This document shows, piece after piece, positions 1-8,872 of a stretch of DNA of 64,000 nt. This DNA comes from an uncultured Mediterranea sp. (GTDB lineage: Bacteria > Bacteroidota > Bacteroidia > Bacteroidales > Bacteroidaceae). Below the pieces are notes generated by a model. The model saw only the letters and a program-made list of their open reading frames with translations, did not search any database and was not told the origin of the DNA. The DNA is taken from assembly GCA_945641355.1 (NCBI GenBank), contig CALZEQ010000007.1, positions 25,170 through 89,169 on the forward strand, written 5' to 3'. Every line of letters begins with the position of its first letter. Position 1 is the first letter of the stretch. A program made the position numbers and the translations under genes.

Positions 1-1
1 C

Positions 2-100
2 TTGCTGGAGGCCGGTTTCTCTGAAGAAGAGATTGCCAAGATTTGGGGTGGCAACTTCTTGCGCGTTTTGCGTCAAGTACAGGAAAATTGCCGTTTTTGA
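2..100 (+). CDS. Membrane dipeptidase (peptidase M19), C-terminal end only
   Basis: The reading frame is open from the left edge and ends in a TGA at 98-100. It encodes the last 32 residues of a protein whose end reads GFSEEEIAKIWGGNFLRVL. That matches the C-terminus of M19 (renal dipeptidase-like) zinc dipeptidases, where a helix with a GGN-(F/I)-LR motif closes the barrel. The start and the metal ligands lie outside the window, so the call rests on this tail alone. The stop codon falls next to the loop of a strong hairpin, so the terminator begins inside the gene. Confidence 0.7.
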   Translation: MLEAGFSEEEIAKIWGGNFLRVLRQVQENCRF

Positions 101-118
101 TTGAAAAAACGGCAATTT
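85..118 (+). terminator. Hairpin terminator overlapping the dipeptidase stop
   Basis: A 14-bp perfect stem, AAATTGCCGTTTTT at 85-98 against AAAAACGGCAATTT at 105-118, closes a 6-nt loop. The left arm is still coding; the stop codon begins at its last base. Confidence 0.75.
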
Positions 119-176
119 GAATGAAAAGACTCCCCCTTTTGACCTATTTATAGCCATTCCTTTTAACTTTTTCACC

Positions 177-184
177 TACCTTTG
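177..184 (+). promoter_or_regulatory. -7 box for the GH35 gene
   Basis: TACCTTTG matches the Bacteroidota -7 consensus TAnnTTTG. It lies 76 nt before the GH35 ATG. No good TTG -33 element is seen at the usual distance. The transcribed leader can fold through GGCAGT and ACTGCC. Confidence 0.45.
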
Positions 185-260
185 CATCGGTGGCAGTACC
201 GGCATACGGATGGGACTGCCGCTGTGTGAAGAGTGACCAAGTATTAACTAATACCATATA

Positions 261-2690
261 ATGACGACAATGAAGAGAACATTGCTTTATACACTTCTCC
301 TGTCAGCTGGCTGGGGCATCACTGCTGCCACCGCCGCAGTGCGACAGGAGCGTGTAGCGACCCCGATGGAGCATCCTGCTTCCATGCAGCCGTCGGCTTC
401 TGCTGATTCAGGAGACTTTACTGTAGGAAAGGCTACCTTCCTGCTGAACGGGCAACCGTTCGTGGTGAAAGCTGCCGAGTTGCATTACCCCCGCATTCCC
501 AAGCCCTATTGGGACCAGCGCATCAAGCTCTGCAAGGCATTGGGCATGAATACCATCTGCCTTTATGTGTTCTGGAACGCACACGAGCAGCGTCCGGGCG
601 AGTTTGACTTTATCGGTCAGAACGATCTGGCCGCCTTCTGCCGCCTCTGTCAGGCGAACGGGATGTACGTCATCCTGCGTCCGGGTCCATACGTGTGTGC
701 CGAGTGGGAGATGGGTGGCCTTCCTTGGTGGTTGTTGAAGAAGAAGGATATCCGTCTGCGCGAGGACGATCCCTATTTCCTGGAGCGGGTAGGCCTCTTC
801 GAGAAGGCCGTGGCCGAACAGGTCGGTTCACTGACCATCCAGAACGGTGGCCCCATCATCATGGTTCAGGTAGAAAACGAATATGGCTCATACGGCGAGA
901 GCAAGCCCTACGTGTCGCAGGTGCGCGACATGTTGCGTCCGCTCTATCCAGGTACCACCCTGTTTCAGTGCGACTGGTCGTCCAACTTCACCCTGAACGG
1001 TCTTGATGACTTGGTATGGACCATGAACTTCGGTACTGGTGCCAACATCGACCAGCAGTTTGCCCGTCTCAAGGAACTGCGTCCCGATAGTCCACTGATG
1101 TGTAGCGAGTTCTGGAGCGGTTGGTTCGACAAGTGGGGAGCCAACCACGAGACCCGTCCGGCCGAAGATATGATAGCCGGCATTGATGAAATGCTCTCCA
1201 AGGACATCTCCTTCAGCCTCTATATGACTCACGGAGGAACCAACTGGGGACATTGGGCGGGTGCCAACTCGCCTGGTTTCGCTCCCGATGTCACCTCGTA
1301 CGACTACGACGCACCCATCAGCGAGTCCGGCCAGACGACCCCCAAGTATTGGCAGCTGCGCAAGACGCTGGCCAAGTACATGGACGGTCGGAAGCAGGCA
1401 CCTGTGCCAGCTCTGTATAAGCCGGTAGCTGTACCTGCCTTTCGCTTCACAGAGATGGCCCCGCTGTTTGACAACCTGCCTGCTGCCCGCCGTGATGCCC
1501 GCATCCGCACCATGGAGGATTACGACCAGGGCTTTGGTAGTATCCTCTATCGCACCACTTTGCCCGAGCTCACCGCTCCCTCGCTGCTGACGGTGAACGA
1601 GGCGCACGACTACGCCCAGGTGTTTGTAGATGGACAGTATATCGGCAAGCTGGACCGCCGCAACGGCGAGAAGCAGCTCAAGTTGCCTGCCTGTCCGAAG
1701 GGTGCTCGTCTGGACATCTTGGTAGAGGCGATGGGACGCATCAACTTTGGCCGCGCCATCAAGGACTACAAAGGCATTACCGACCGTGTAGAGATCTCCA
1801 TCAACGTGGATGATATCCATACCTTTGTCTGCAACCTCCAGAACTGGGAGGTCTACAATCTGGAGGATACCTACGAGTTCTATCAGGGCATGAAGTTCCG
1901 TCCCATCGAGTCGCTGACCGATGCCAAGGGACAACGCATCCCCGGTTGTTATCGCGCCACCTTCCAGGTGAAGAAGCCGGGCGATACCTTCCTCAATTTC
2001 GAGACGTGGGGCAAGGGCTTGGTCTATGTCAACGGATATGCTTTGGGCCGCATCTGGGAGATAGGGCCGCAGCAGACCCTCTATGTGCCGGGCTGCTGGT
2101 TGAAGAAGGGCGAAAACGAGATTCTGGTCTTCGACATCGTAGGTCCCAAGGAGGCTCGTTCTGAAGGACTGACCGCTCCGCTGCTGGACCAGCTGCTGGT
2201 GAGCAAGCCGCTGCTGCACCGTGGTGAGGGCGAATCTCTGCAGCTGGCCGATGAAAAGCCACTGATGGCCGGCAGTTTCCAGCCCGGCAACGGATGGCAG
2301 GAGGTGAAGTTCGACCAGCCTGTCAGCGGACGCTATGTATGCCTGGAGGCACTGAATGCCCACGACGGCAACGACCGTGCCTGCATCGCCGAACTCTATC
2401 TGCTCAATCAAGACGGAGAACGCCTCTCGCGCGAACCGTGGACGGTGAAGTATGCCGACAGCGAGGACGTGGCTCGTAGCAACCGCTCGGCCGACAAGCT
2501 GTTCGACCTGCAGGAGTCCACCTTCTGGGGCACCGTCAAGGGTACGCCTTTCCCCCATGCCGTGGTCATCGACCTGGGTGCCGAGCACACCCTGACCGGT
2601 CTGCAGTACCTGCCTCGCATGGAGAGTGAGGTGCCGGGTGCTGTCAAGGACTTCCGCATTTATGTGAAGCGTACACCTTTCCGCTACTGA
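261..2690 (+). CDS. Secreted beta-galactosidase, GH35, with C-terminal F5/8-type-C-like domain
   Basis: This enzyme should hydrolyse terminal beta-galactosides from glycans in the periplasm or outside the cell. A signal peptide covers about residues 1-26. The GH35 barrel begins near residue 50. The acid/base glutamate lies in VENEYGSYG (about residue 207) and the nucleophile in CSEFWSGWFD (about residue 283). The GH35 signature GGTNWGHW is followed by TSYDYDAPISE. Beta-sandwich jelly-roll regions follow, and the last 130 residues resemble a discoidin (F5/8 type C) carbohydrate-binding domain ending in a VKDFRIYVK strand. At 809 residues it is a usual size for Bacteroides members. An alternative start lies at 270. 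It stands alone between two terminators, so it is probably monocistronic. Confidence 0.92.
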   Translation: MTTMKRTLLYTLLLSAGWGITAATAAVRQERVATPMEHPASMQPSASADSGDFTVGKATFLLNGQPFVVKAAELHYPRIPKPYWDQRIKLCKALGMNTICLYVFWNAHEQRPGEFDFIGQNDLAAFCRLCQANGMYVILRPGPYVCAEWEMGGLPWWLLKKKDIRLREDDPYFLERVGLFEKAVAEQVGSLTIQNGGPIIMVQVENEYGSYGESKPYVSQVRDMLRPLYPGTTLFQCDWSSNFTLNGLDDLVWTMNFGTGANIDQQFARLKELRPDSPLMCSEFWSGWFDKWGANHETRPAEDMIAGIDEMLSKDISFSLYMTHGGTNWGHWAGANSPGFAPDVTSYDYDAPISESGQTTPKYWQLRKTLAKYMDGRKQAPVPALYKPVAVPAFRFTEMAPLFDNLPAARRDARIRTMEDYDQGFGSILYRTTLPELTAPSLLTVNEAHDYAQVFVDGQYIGKLDRRNGEKQLKLPACPKGARLDILVEAMGRINFGRAIKDYKGITDRVEISINVDDIHTFVCNLQNWEVYNLEDTYEFYQGMKFRPIESLTDAKGQRIPGCYRATFQVKKPGDTFLNFETWGKGLVYVNGYALGRIWEIGPQQTLYVPGCWLKKGENEILVFDIVGPKEARSEGLTAPLLDQLLVSKPLLHRGEGESLQLADEKPLMAGSFQPGNGWQEVKFDQPVSGRYVCLEALNAHDGNDRACIAELYLLNQDGERLSREPWTVKYADSEDVARSNRSADKLFDLQESTFWGTVKGTPFPHAVVIDLGAEHTLTGLQYLPRMESEVPGAVKDFRIYVKRTPFRY

Positions 2691-2722
2691 CGACGTAGCA
2701 TATTTGTTTGTTTTGTTTCAGT

Positions 2723-2775
2723 CCCCGCTGCATTGCACACCTTCGGCAGGTCATGCAAGGAAGCGGGGCTTTTTT
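2723..2775 (+). terminator. Rho-independent terminator after GH35 gene
   Basis: CCCCGCT at 2723-2729 pairs with AGCGGGG at 2762-2768, followed by a run of T residues (CTTTTTTG). Confidence 0.8.
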
Positions 2776-2808
2776 GTCGTCATCCGCTCATTTTTATGCG
2801 TATAGTAG

Positions 2809-2838
2809 TTTGCTTTTAAGAAAATTAGTATATCTTTG
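2809..2838 (+). promoter_or_regulatory. Promoter of the histidine kinase pair
   Basis: TTTG at 2809-2812 and TATCTTTG at 2831-2838 are separated by 18 nt, close to the Bacteroidota -33/-7 spacing. The kinase ATG follows 31 nt later. Confidence 0.65.
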
Positions 2839-2869
2839 CTCCCGATAACGATATTACTATGCTGCATAT

Positions 2870-3937
2870 ATGAAACATCTTTTCCTGACCATCTTCCTTC
2901 AGCTCTTCTGGATGGGGCCGCTACGGGCCCAGACGGTTGACCCGGCCCAACTGGAGTGCGAACGGTTTCAGGCGGAGTATGAGAAGCTGGCGATTACGAG
3001 TCCGCAAAGCTACATCGCGCAGAAGAATATGCAGCGTGCCTTGCACGAGGTGAATGCCCTCCGTCTGGAGGCCCAGCGGCAGGAGAATCGCTTGTTGCTC
3101 TACCATGTGGCAGGTGGCGTGGCACTGCTGCTGCTATCTGGGTGGACAACCTATCGCATGAGACGGCGGATTGGCTTTCTGAGGGCTTCTGAAAAGGAGC
3201 TGGAGGCGGCGGTGAGCCAGGCCAAACACTCCATCCACGTCAAGAATCTCTTCCTCTCCAACATGAGCCATGAGATACGTACCCCCTTGAATGCACTTTC
3301 GGGTTTCTCCTCCATCCTGACCAGCAGTCAGATAGACGGAGCGACCCGCACCCTCTGCAACGAAATCATCCAGCAAAATTCCGACCTCCTGCTCAAGCTG
3401 ATAGACGATGTGGTAGACCTCTCCAGCATGGAGAAAGGAATCCTTCAGTTCCGCTATGCCGATGTAGAGGTGGTCTCCGTTTGCTGCAAGGTGACAGAGA
3501 CCGTGGAGCGCATCAAGCAGACGGAGGCTGCCGTTGTCTTCGATTCTGCGCTGGACAGCCTGATCCTGCATACCGATGAAGCCCGCCTGCAGCAGCTGCT
3601 CATCAACTTGCTTATCAATGCCACCAAGTTCACCTCCGAGGGTAGCATTCGCCTGACGCTGGAGGTGAAGGAGGGAATGGCCTGCTTTGCCGTCACCGAT
3701 ACAGGATGCGGTATTGCTCCCGAGGAGCAGCAGAAGGTGTTCAACCGTTTCGAGACGCTGAACCACTCCACCAAGGGCACAGGGCTGGGCCTCTCTATCG
3801 CACGGCTCATTGTAGAGAAGATGGGAGGCACCATCTGGGTAGACCCCACCTATACGGACGGCGCACGCTTCTGCTTTACCCACCCCTTGCCGCCGGATGC
3901 AGTCGAGGGCGCGGACAGAAAGGAGGTGGCAGTATGA
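2870..3937 (+). CDS. Sensor histidine kinase, intact HisKA and HATPase core
   Basis: A short membrane-anchored kinase of 355 residues. A signal peptide (about 1-21) is followed by only some 50 periplasmic residues, one membrane helix (about 78-96), and a cytoplasmic core. The phospho-accepting histidine is in MSHEIRTPLN (about residue 134). The N box is INLLINATKFT, the G1 box DTGCG (about 277) and the G2 box GTGLGLS (about 303), so all ATP-binding motifs are present. No receiver or DNA-binding domain is attached, and no response regulator gene is nearby. The periplasmic part is too short for a usual sensor domain, as if a TPR-type kinase had lost its repeats. It overlaps the next kinase gene by 4 nt (ATGA), so the two are translationally coupled. 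Confidence 0.88.
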   Translation: MKHLFLTIFLQLFWMGPLRAQTVDPAQLECERFQAEYEKLAITSPQSYIAQKNMQRALHEVNALRLEAQRQENRLLLYHVAGGVALLLLSGWTTYRMRRRIGFLRASEKELEAAVSQAKHSIHVKNLFLSNMSHEIRTPLNALSGFSSILTSSQIDGATRTLCNEIIQQNSDLLLKLIDDVVDLSSMEKGILQFRYADVEVVSVCCKVTETVERIKQTEAAVVFDSALDSLILHTDEARLQQLLINLLINATKFTSEGSIRLTLEVKEGMACFAVTDTGCGIAPEEQQKVFNRFETLNHSTKGTGLGLSIARLIVEKMGGTIWVDPTYTDGARFCFTHPLPPDAVEGADRKEVAV

Positions 3938-5898
3938 GACGTTGGTTGACCACTCTGCTGACGGCCTGCCTGCTCTGTCTGACGGGCGGAGAAACGGCGC
4001 GGGCTACCGGGGACGACAGCCTGACGGACAGCCTGCTGCGCCGCGCCGACAGCCTTCCTATGGGTATGGAGCGGATGGAGGTGCTGCGCAAGCTGGTGCG
4101 TGCCACGCAGATGACGGCTCAGGGCATCGACTATGCCCGGCGGATGTTCCGCGAAGCCGAGGCCTTGCACCACGACAGCCTGACCGCCTACAGCGCCACA
4201 CTGATAGCCAACCATTTCTTTGCTCAGAAGGAGCGTGACATCGACTCGCTGACTTACTGGACGGCATACGCCCTGCCCATCGCCAAGCGATGCAAGTATT
4301 GGAACATGTACTTCTTGCTGCACAAGACGAGGGTGCAGACCTACCTCTATACCGAGCACTACGAGCACGCCCTGCAGGCGGCCGACGAGATGCTGCGCGA
4401 GGCCAAGGTGGTGGGCAATGCCGACGGACAGCTCATCGCCTACAGCTGCATTGCCAACTCTTATCAGAGCACCAAGCGCTTCAAGGAGACCTACGACGTG
4501 CTGATGCAGGCCTATCGCCTGTTCGACCAGCCGTTGCAGACGGCCAACAAGATTACCCTCCTCAAGCAGATACTCTATTACCTGGACGTGGTTCACCGCT
4601 ATAGCGAGATGCAACCCTATCTGGAGCAGATGGAGCGGCAGCTCCACCATATGCTGGCGTTGCATCCCATGATGGCCCGTGCGCTGAACGACTACTTCAT
4701 GATGCTGGAGTGCTTCTCGGTACAATACTACGCGCACTCCGAGCAGAGGGAATTGGCCGAGGAACACATCCGCAGAGCGCAACAATACAAGGGGTCGCTG
4801 AACTTCGAGTCCTACTACCTTATCTATGCCAACGCGCTCTCCACCTACTACGTGCTGTGTAACGACTACAACCGTGCGCTGGCTCTGAACGACTCGGCTC
4901 TGGCGCGCGTCAATCGCAACGGTTCTTTGGGCAGCCGCAACATCTACTATCTGGAGCAGCGGGCAGGTATCCTCTATTCCAAGGGCGACTACGAGGCGGC
5001 TTTGGCCGTCTATCGTGAAGCTAAGGTACAGATTGACTCCCTCTCGCGGCTCATCTCGGATGCGCAGTTGGAGGAGATACACGCACTTTACCGTCTGGAC
5101 GATTTACAGATGGAGCAGCGGGCCAAGGAGCGGCATGCGCTGCTGCTGATGCTGGGACTGCTGCTGATGATGATAGCTATGGCCGTGCTGGGGTTGCTCC
5201 ATCGGAGCTTTGTACAGCGCCGCCTCCACAGGTCTCAGCAGGAACTGCAGCAGGCCAAGTCCGTTACCGAAAAGACCAACGATGACAAGCACCGTTTCTT
5301 GGCCACCATGAGCCATGCCATCCGCGTACCTCTCCATTCGGTGGTAGGCTTCTCGCAGATGCTGGCTACCGATGATACCCTGACCGAGGAGCAGCGCACG
5401 GAGTATGGAGCTATTGTACAGCACGATACGGAGAAACTCCTTTTTCTGGTGAACAGCATCCTGGATCTCTCGCGCTTAGAGGCGGGCATGACCAAGTGGC
5501 AGCTGACTGAGGCCGATTTGGTGCAGGTATGTCGTGATGCCCTGAATAGCGTGCAGCTCGCCCATCCCCGCTGGCAGATGGAGGCTTGCATTTCCGACAC
5601 GGCCTTCATGCTTCAGGCCGACGCGGCCCGTCTGATGCAGGTGATCGTCAGTATGCTGGCTGGTGTGGTCACCACCCCGCTAAGAGATGACGAGCTGGTC
5701 AGCCTTCAGATTTCCGTTGCTGGCGGGTTCCTTCAGGGAATCGTGGAGCACAGCCCCTTGGCCGACCCCACACGTCAGACGCAGGAGAGCCATTTGCGCC
5801 ACGATGTCAACCGCCTGACCCTTCAACATTTTGGTGGCAGCTACCAGGTGGATGAGGAGCAGGGTAGCATACGATTCAGTGTGGGTGTGCAGGGCTGA
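3934..5898 (+). CDS. TPR-type histidine kinase homologue with degenerate catalytic domain
   Basis: I chose the ATG at 3934 because it sits in an ATGA overlap with the upstream stop, has AGGAGG just before it and gives a clean signal peptide. The ORF-track start at 3706 is only an open extension into the upstream gene. The 654-residue protein has a signal peptide, a periplasmic helical region of TPR-like repeats to about residue 390, one membrane helix (about 400-423) and a HisKA-like segment with MSHAIRVPLHSVVGFSQ (His about 461). The usual glutamate after that histidine is alanine. The following 150 residues keep the length of a HATPase domain, but no N box, DTGxG or GxGLGL box can be found. 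It is probably a pseudokinase sensor working with the intact kinase upstream; that pairing is inference. Confidence 0.82.
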   Translation: MRRWLTTLLTACLLCLTGGETARATGDDSLTDSLLRRADSLPMGMERMEVLRKLVRATQMTAQGIDYARRMFREAEALHHDSLTAYSATLIANHFFAQKERDIDSLTYWTAYALPIAKRCKYWNMYFLLHKTRVQTYLYTEHYEHALQAADEMLREAKVVGNADGQLIAYSCIANSYQSTKRFKETYDVLMQAYRLFDQPLQTANKITLLKQILYYLDVVHRYSEMQPYLEQMERQLHHMLALHPMMARALNDYFMMLECFSVQYYAHSEQRELAEEHIRRAQQYKGSLNFESYYLIYANALSTYYVLCNDYNRALALNDSALARVNRNGSLGSRNIYYLEQRAGILYSKGDYEAALAVYREAKVQIDSLSRLISDAQLEEIHALYRLDDLQMEQRAKERHALLLMLGLLLMMIAMAVLGLLHRSFVQRRLHRSQQELQQAKSVTEKTNDDKHRFLATMSHAIRVPLHSVVGFSQMLATDDTLTEEQRTEYGAIVQHDTEKLLFLVNSILDLSRLEAGMTKWQLTEADLVQVCRDALNSVQLAHPRWQMEACISDTAFMLQADAARLMQVIVSMLAGVVTTPLRDDELVSLQISVAGGFLQGIVEHSPLADPTRQTQESHLRHDVNRLTLQHFGGSYQVDEEQGSIRFSVGVQG

Positions 5899-5974
5899 GA
5901 ACTCACATATAGAAACCGCATTTGGTATGCCTTCTCGTGTTTATATCTCCTTTCAGTCGTATACTTAGATACAT

Positions 5975-6001
5975 TCAGTCATATCCTGGGGATATGACTG
6001 A
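5975..6001. repeat. Perfect inverted repeat, 12-bp arms
   Basis: TCAGTCATATCC at 5975-5986 and its exact complement at 5990-6001 flank a 3-nt loop. It lies in the 202-bp spacer between two convergent genes. No T tract follows on either strand. Confidence 0.6.
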
Positions 6002-6027
6002 TGCAAGCTCTGGGGTGTATCATACAT

Positions 6028-6061
6028 CATTCAGGGCGGATTTGTGTATCCACCCTGAATG
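6028..6061. terminator. Second hairpin in the convergent spacer
   Basis: CATTCAGGG at 6028-6036 pairs with CCCTGAATG at 6053-6061, with an inner GGAT/ATCC pair. It is placed to stop transcripts from both the kinase pair and the M20 gene, although it lacks a T tract. Confidence 0.4.
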
Positions 6062-6100
6062 AAACTCCTCTATGTTGCGGCGAATCCGCCACGTGAATGG

Positions 6101-7459
6101 CTAATAGTTCAGGTGGAAGGTGACCACCGCCTCGATGCCCTTACGGATGATCTCCAAAGGGATATTTTCGTTGGGCGAATGAATGGCGTTCGACTCCAGT
6201 CCGAATCCCATAAGAACGGTCTTGATGCCCAGCACCTGTTCGAAGGTAGAGATGATGGGGATGCTGCCGCCACGGCGTACAGCCAGCGGTTTCTTACCGA
6301 ATGCCTGCTCGAAGCCCTTCTCGGCAGCCTGGTAGGCCGGCAGCGAGATGGGGCACACATAGCCCTGTCCTCCGTGCATGGGCGTGACCTTCACCTGTAC
6401 GGTGTCGGGTGCCAGCGTCAGGATGTAGTCGGCAAACAGCCGGGATATCTTGTGGTGGTCCTGGTGCGGCACCAGCCGGCAGGAGACCTTGGCCGTCGCC
6501 TTGCTGGGCAGCACCGTCTTGGAGCCTTCGCCGGTATAGCCTCCCCAGATGCCGCATACGTCGAATGACGGACGGCAACTGTTGCGCTCCAGCGTGCTGT
6601 AGCCCTTCTCGCCGAACAGTGCCTTCACACCGATGGCCTGCTTGTACTTCTCCTCGTCAAAGGGGATGCTGGCTATCATCTTCCGTTCGGCTTGCGGTAC
6701 CTCCTCTACATCGTCGTAGAAGCCGGGCACGGTGATGCGTCCGTCCGTGTCTACAATGCGGCTCAGCATCTGGCAAAGCACGTTGATGGGATTGGCTACG
6801 GCACCTCCGAAGTGTCCGCTGTGCAGGTCGCGGTTGGGGCCGGTCACCTCTATCTCCCAGTAGGCCAGTCCGCGCAGTCCCGTGGTGAGCGATGGCAGGT
6901 CGATGCCCAGCATACTGGTGTCCGATACCAGGATGACGTCGGCCTTCAGCAGCTCCTTGTGCGTCTGGCAGAACGCCTCTAAGCTGGGAGAACCTATCTC
7001 TTCCTCGCCCTCGAAGATGAACTTCACGTTGTTGCGCAGCAGTCCCTCCTTCACTAAGTATTCGAAGGCTTTCACCTGGATGAACGATTGTCCCTTGTCA
7101 TCGTCGGCTCCACGTGCCCAGATGTGTCCGTCGCGCACCTCGGGCTCGAAGGGGTCGCTCTTCCAGAGTTCCAGCGGTTCGGCCGGCATCACGTCGTAGT
7201 GGGCATATATCAGGATGGTCTTGGCGGCAGGGTCTACCGTCTTCTGGGCAAACACAATCGGGTTGCCTGCTGACGGCATCACATGTGCCTCGTCGGCACC
7301 GGCTGCCAGCAGCAGTTGTCTCCATCGCTCGGCGCAGGCGCGGATGTCGTCGGCATGTTTTTCGGGTTGTGCACTGATGCTGGGTATGCGTATCAGGCTG
7401 AACAGCTCCTCCAGCATTTGCGGTTCATGGTCCGCGATGTAGGTTCGTATATCCTTCAT
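6101..7459 (-). CDS. M20 family dipeptidase (zinc, carnosinase/PepV-like)
   Basis: A cytoplasmic metallopeptidase of 452 residues that should cleave dipeptides. It carries the M20 metal-site motifs in order: YAHYDVMP (His 87), RGADDDKGQ (Asp about 119), FEGEEEIGSPS (Glu-Glu about 152-153), VSDTSM, and a late histidine in AIHSPNENI. The dimerisation insert with TGPNRDLHSGHFGG is present. Length and motif order fit the Cys-Gly/Xaa-dipeptidase branch that includes mammalian CNDP enzymes. No signal peptide. It lies 44 nt after aroC on the same strand and may be cotranscribed with it, although the functions are unrelated. Confidence 0.9.
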   Translation of the reverse strand: MKDIRTYIADHEPQMLEELFSLIRIPSISAQPEKHADDIRACAERWRQLLLAAGADEAHVMPSAGNPIVFAQKTVDPAAKTILIYAHYDVMPAEPLELWKSDPFEPEVRDGHIWARGADDDKGQSFIQVKAFEYLVKEGLLRNNVKFIFEGEEEIGSPSLEAFCQTHKELLKADVILVSDTSMLGIDLPSLTTGLRGLAYWEIEVTGPNRDLHSGHFGGAVANPINVLCQMLSRIVDTDGRITVPGFYDDVEEVPQAERKMIASIPFDEEKYKQAIGVKALFGEKGYSTLERNSCRPSFDVCGIWGGYTGEGSKTVLPSKATAKVSCRLVPHQDHHKISRLFADYILTLAPDTVQVKVTPMHGGQGYVCPISLPAYQAAEKGFEQAFGKKPLAVRRGGSIPIISTFEQVLGIKTVLMGFGLESNAIHSPNENIPLEIIRKGIEAVVTFHLNY

Positions 7460-7503
7460 GATTGATATGGGGTTAGGTTGGTTGATAATATACAGTCAGC
7501 TTT

Positions 7504-8580
7504 TTACAGTTGCGTGGTACGCCCTATCAGGTAGTAGTCCAGCAACGTCATGGCGGCCATGGCCTCTACGATGGGTACGGCACGCGGCAGCACGCAGGGG
7601 TCGTGCCGTCCCCGGGCTTTCAGCGTGGTCTCTTCGCCGTGGATGTCCACCGTCTGTTGCTCCCTCAGCAGGGTGGCTACCGGCTTGAAGCCCACGCGGA
7701 AGCAGATGTCTTGTCCGTTGCTGATGCCTCCCTGTATGCCTCCCGAGTGGTTGGTGCGGGTGCCAATGCGGCCGTCTTGGTTGCAGAACAGGTCGTTTTG
7801 TTCCGATCCCCTCATCTCCAGTCCGCCGAATCCGTCGCCATATTCAAAGGCTTTGGCGGCATTGATGCTCAGCATGGCCGCTCCCAGTGCAGCGTGCAGT
7901 TTGCCGAACACCGGCTGGCCGATGCCTGCAGGACAGCCGCGGACGATGCACGTCACCACGCCGCCGATGGTGTCACCCTCTCCCTTGATGCGGGCTATCA
8001 GCTCCTCCATCTCGCGTGCCTTCTGCGGGTCGGGGCAGCGCACGGGGTTGCTCTCGATGAGGCTGAGGTCATACCGATGGTAGTCCTGCTCCAGCCGGAT
8101 GGGACCCACCTGCGAGGTATAGGCGGTGATGTCGATGCCCAGCTGCCTCAGTGCCAGCTTGGCCAGCGCACCGCCCACTACGCGGGCTATGGTTTCGCGG
8201 GCCGACGAGCGTCCGCCTCCCCGATGGTCGCGGATGCCGTACTTGGTCAGGTAGGTAAAGTCGGCGTGCGAGGGGCGGAAAACGTCGCGCAGGTTGTTGT
8301 AGTCGTCAGAGTGCTGGTTCTCGTTCCATACCACGAAGCCGATGGGGCACCCCGTTGACCTGCCTTCAAAGATGCCGGAGAGGAACTCTACTTTGTCACC
8401 CTCCTTGCGGGCCGTGGTGATGGCCGACTGGCCGGGACGGCGGCGGTCCAGCTCTGCCTGAATGAACTCCATGTCGATGAGGATGCCGGCAGGAAATCCG
8501 TCAACGACCCCTCCGATGCCTCTGCCGTGCGATTCGCCGAAGCTGGTCAGCCGGAAGATGTTTCCAAATGAATTGAACAT
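7504..8580 (-). CDS. aroC: Chorismate synthase
   Basis: Catalyses the last step of the shikimate pathway, converting EPSP to chorismate with reduced FMN. The N-terminus has the signature [18 protein letters not shown], followed by [14 protein letters not shown] and the [11 protein letters not shown] motif. Histidines needed for proton transfer are in place (GESHG and the [12 protein letters not shown] region). The 358-residue length is standard. No other aromatic amino acid gene is adjacent, so it appears to be a single locus, as often in Bacteroides. Confidence 0.96.
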   Translation of the reverse strand: MFNSFGNIFRLTSFGESHGRGIGGVVDGFPAGILIDMEFIQAELDRRRPGQSAITTARKEGDKVEFLSGIFEGRSTGCPIGFVVWNENQHSDDYNNLRDVFRPSHADFTYLTKYGIRDHRGGGRSSARETIARVVGGALAKLALRQLGIDITAYTSQVGPIRLEQDYHRYDLSLIESNPVRCPDPQKAREMEELIARIKGEGDTIGGVVTCIVRGCPAGIGQPVFGKLHAALGAAMLSINAAKAFEYGDGFGGLEMRGSEQNDLFCNQDGRIGTRTNHSGGIQGGISNGQDICFRVGFKPVATLLREQQTVDIHGEETTLKARGRHDPCVLPRAVPIVEAMAAMTLLDYYLIGRTTQL

Positions 8581-8628
8581 ATACGATGGTTTGAATGGTT
8601 ATCTTAACGTTGTCTCTTTAATCTGGCT

Positions 8629-8636
8629 CAAAAGTA
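8629..8636 (-). promoter_or_regulatory. -7 box for aroC
   Basis: Read on the minus strand this is TACTTTTG, a full match to TAnnTTTG, 48 nt upstream of the aroC ATG. A convincing -33 element was not found. Confidence 0.5.
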
Positions 8637-8872
8637 CGCCTTTTTTCGTAAACCCACATGATGCCTTTCCGAAAAAATGGTGCAATGGGACAGACTTTCT
8701 TAAATATAGTACACGATTATTGTAAAAATTAACTTGTGAATGTGTGCGAAAAGTCCGTAATTTGCATCAATTTTACGCCTCCCTTGTGAAGAAGGGGTGG
8801 TCGCAGAGCCCCGTTGAAAGAGAGGGCTTCTGATGAGATAGGCTATTTATTAACTAAACATTTTTAACGTGT

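Noticed and set aside
888-2588. 566-residue open frame on the minus strand
   Set aside because: It is antisense to the GH35 gene. Long antisense frames are common in G+C-rich coding DNA; its protein has no recognisable domain.
3706-3933. N-terminal extension of the second kinase
   Set aside because: It lies within the first kinase in another frame; the ATG at 3934 has an ATGA overlap, AGGAGG and a signal peptide.
3850-5082. 410-residue open frame on the minus strand
   Set aside because: Antisense shadow of the TPR kinase gene with low-complexity L/V/H/Q composition.
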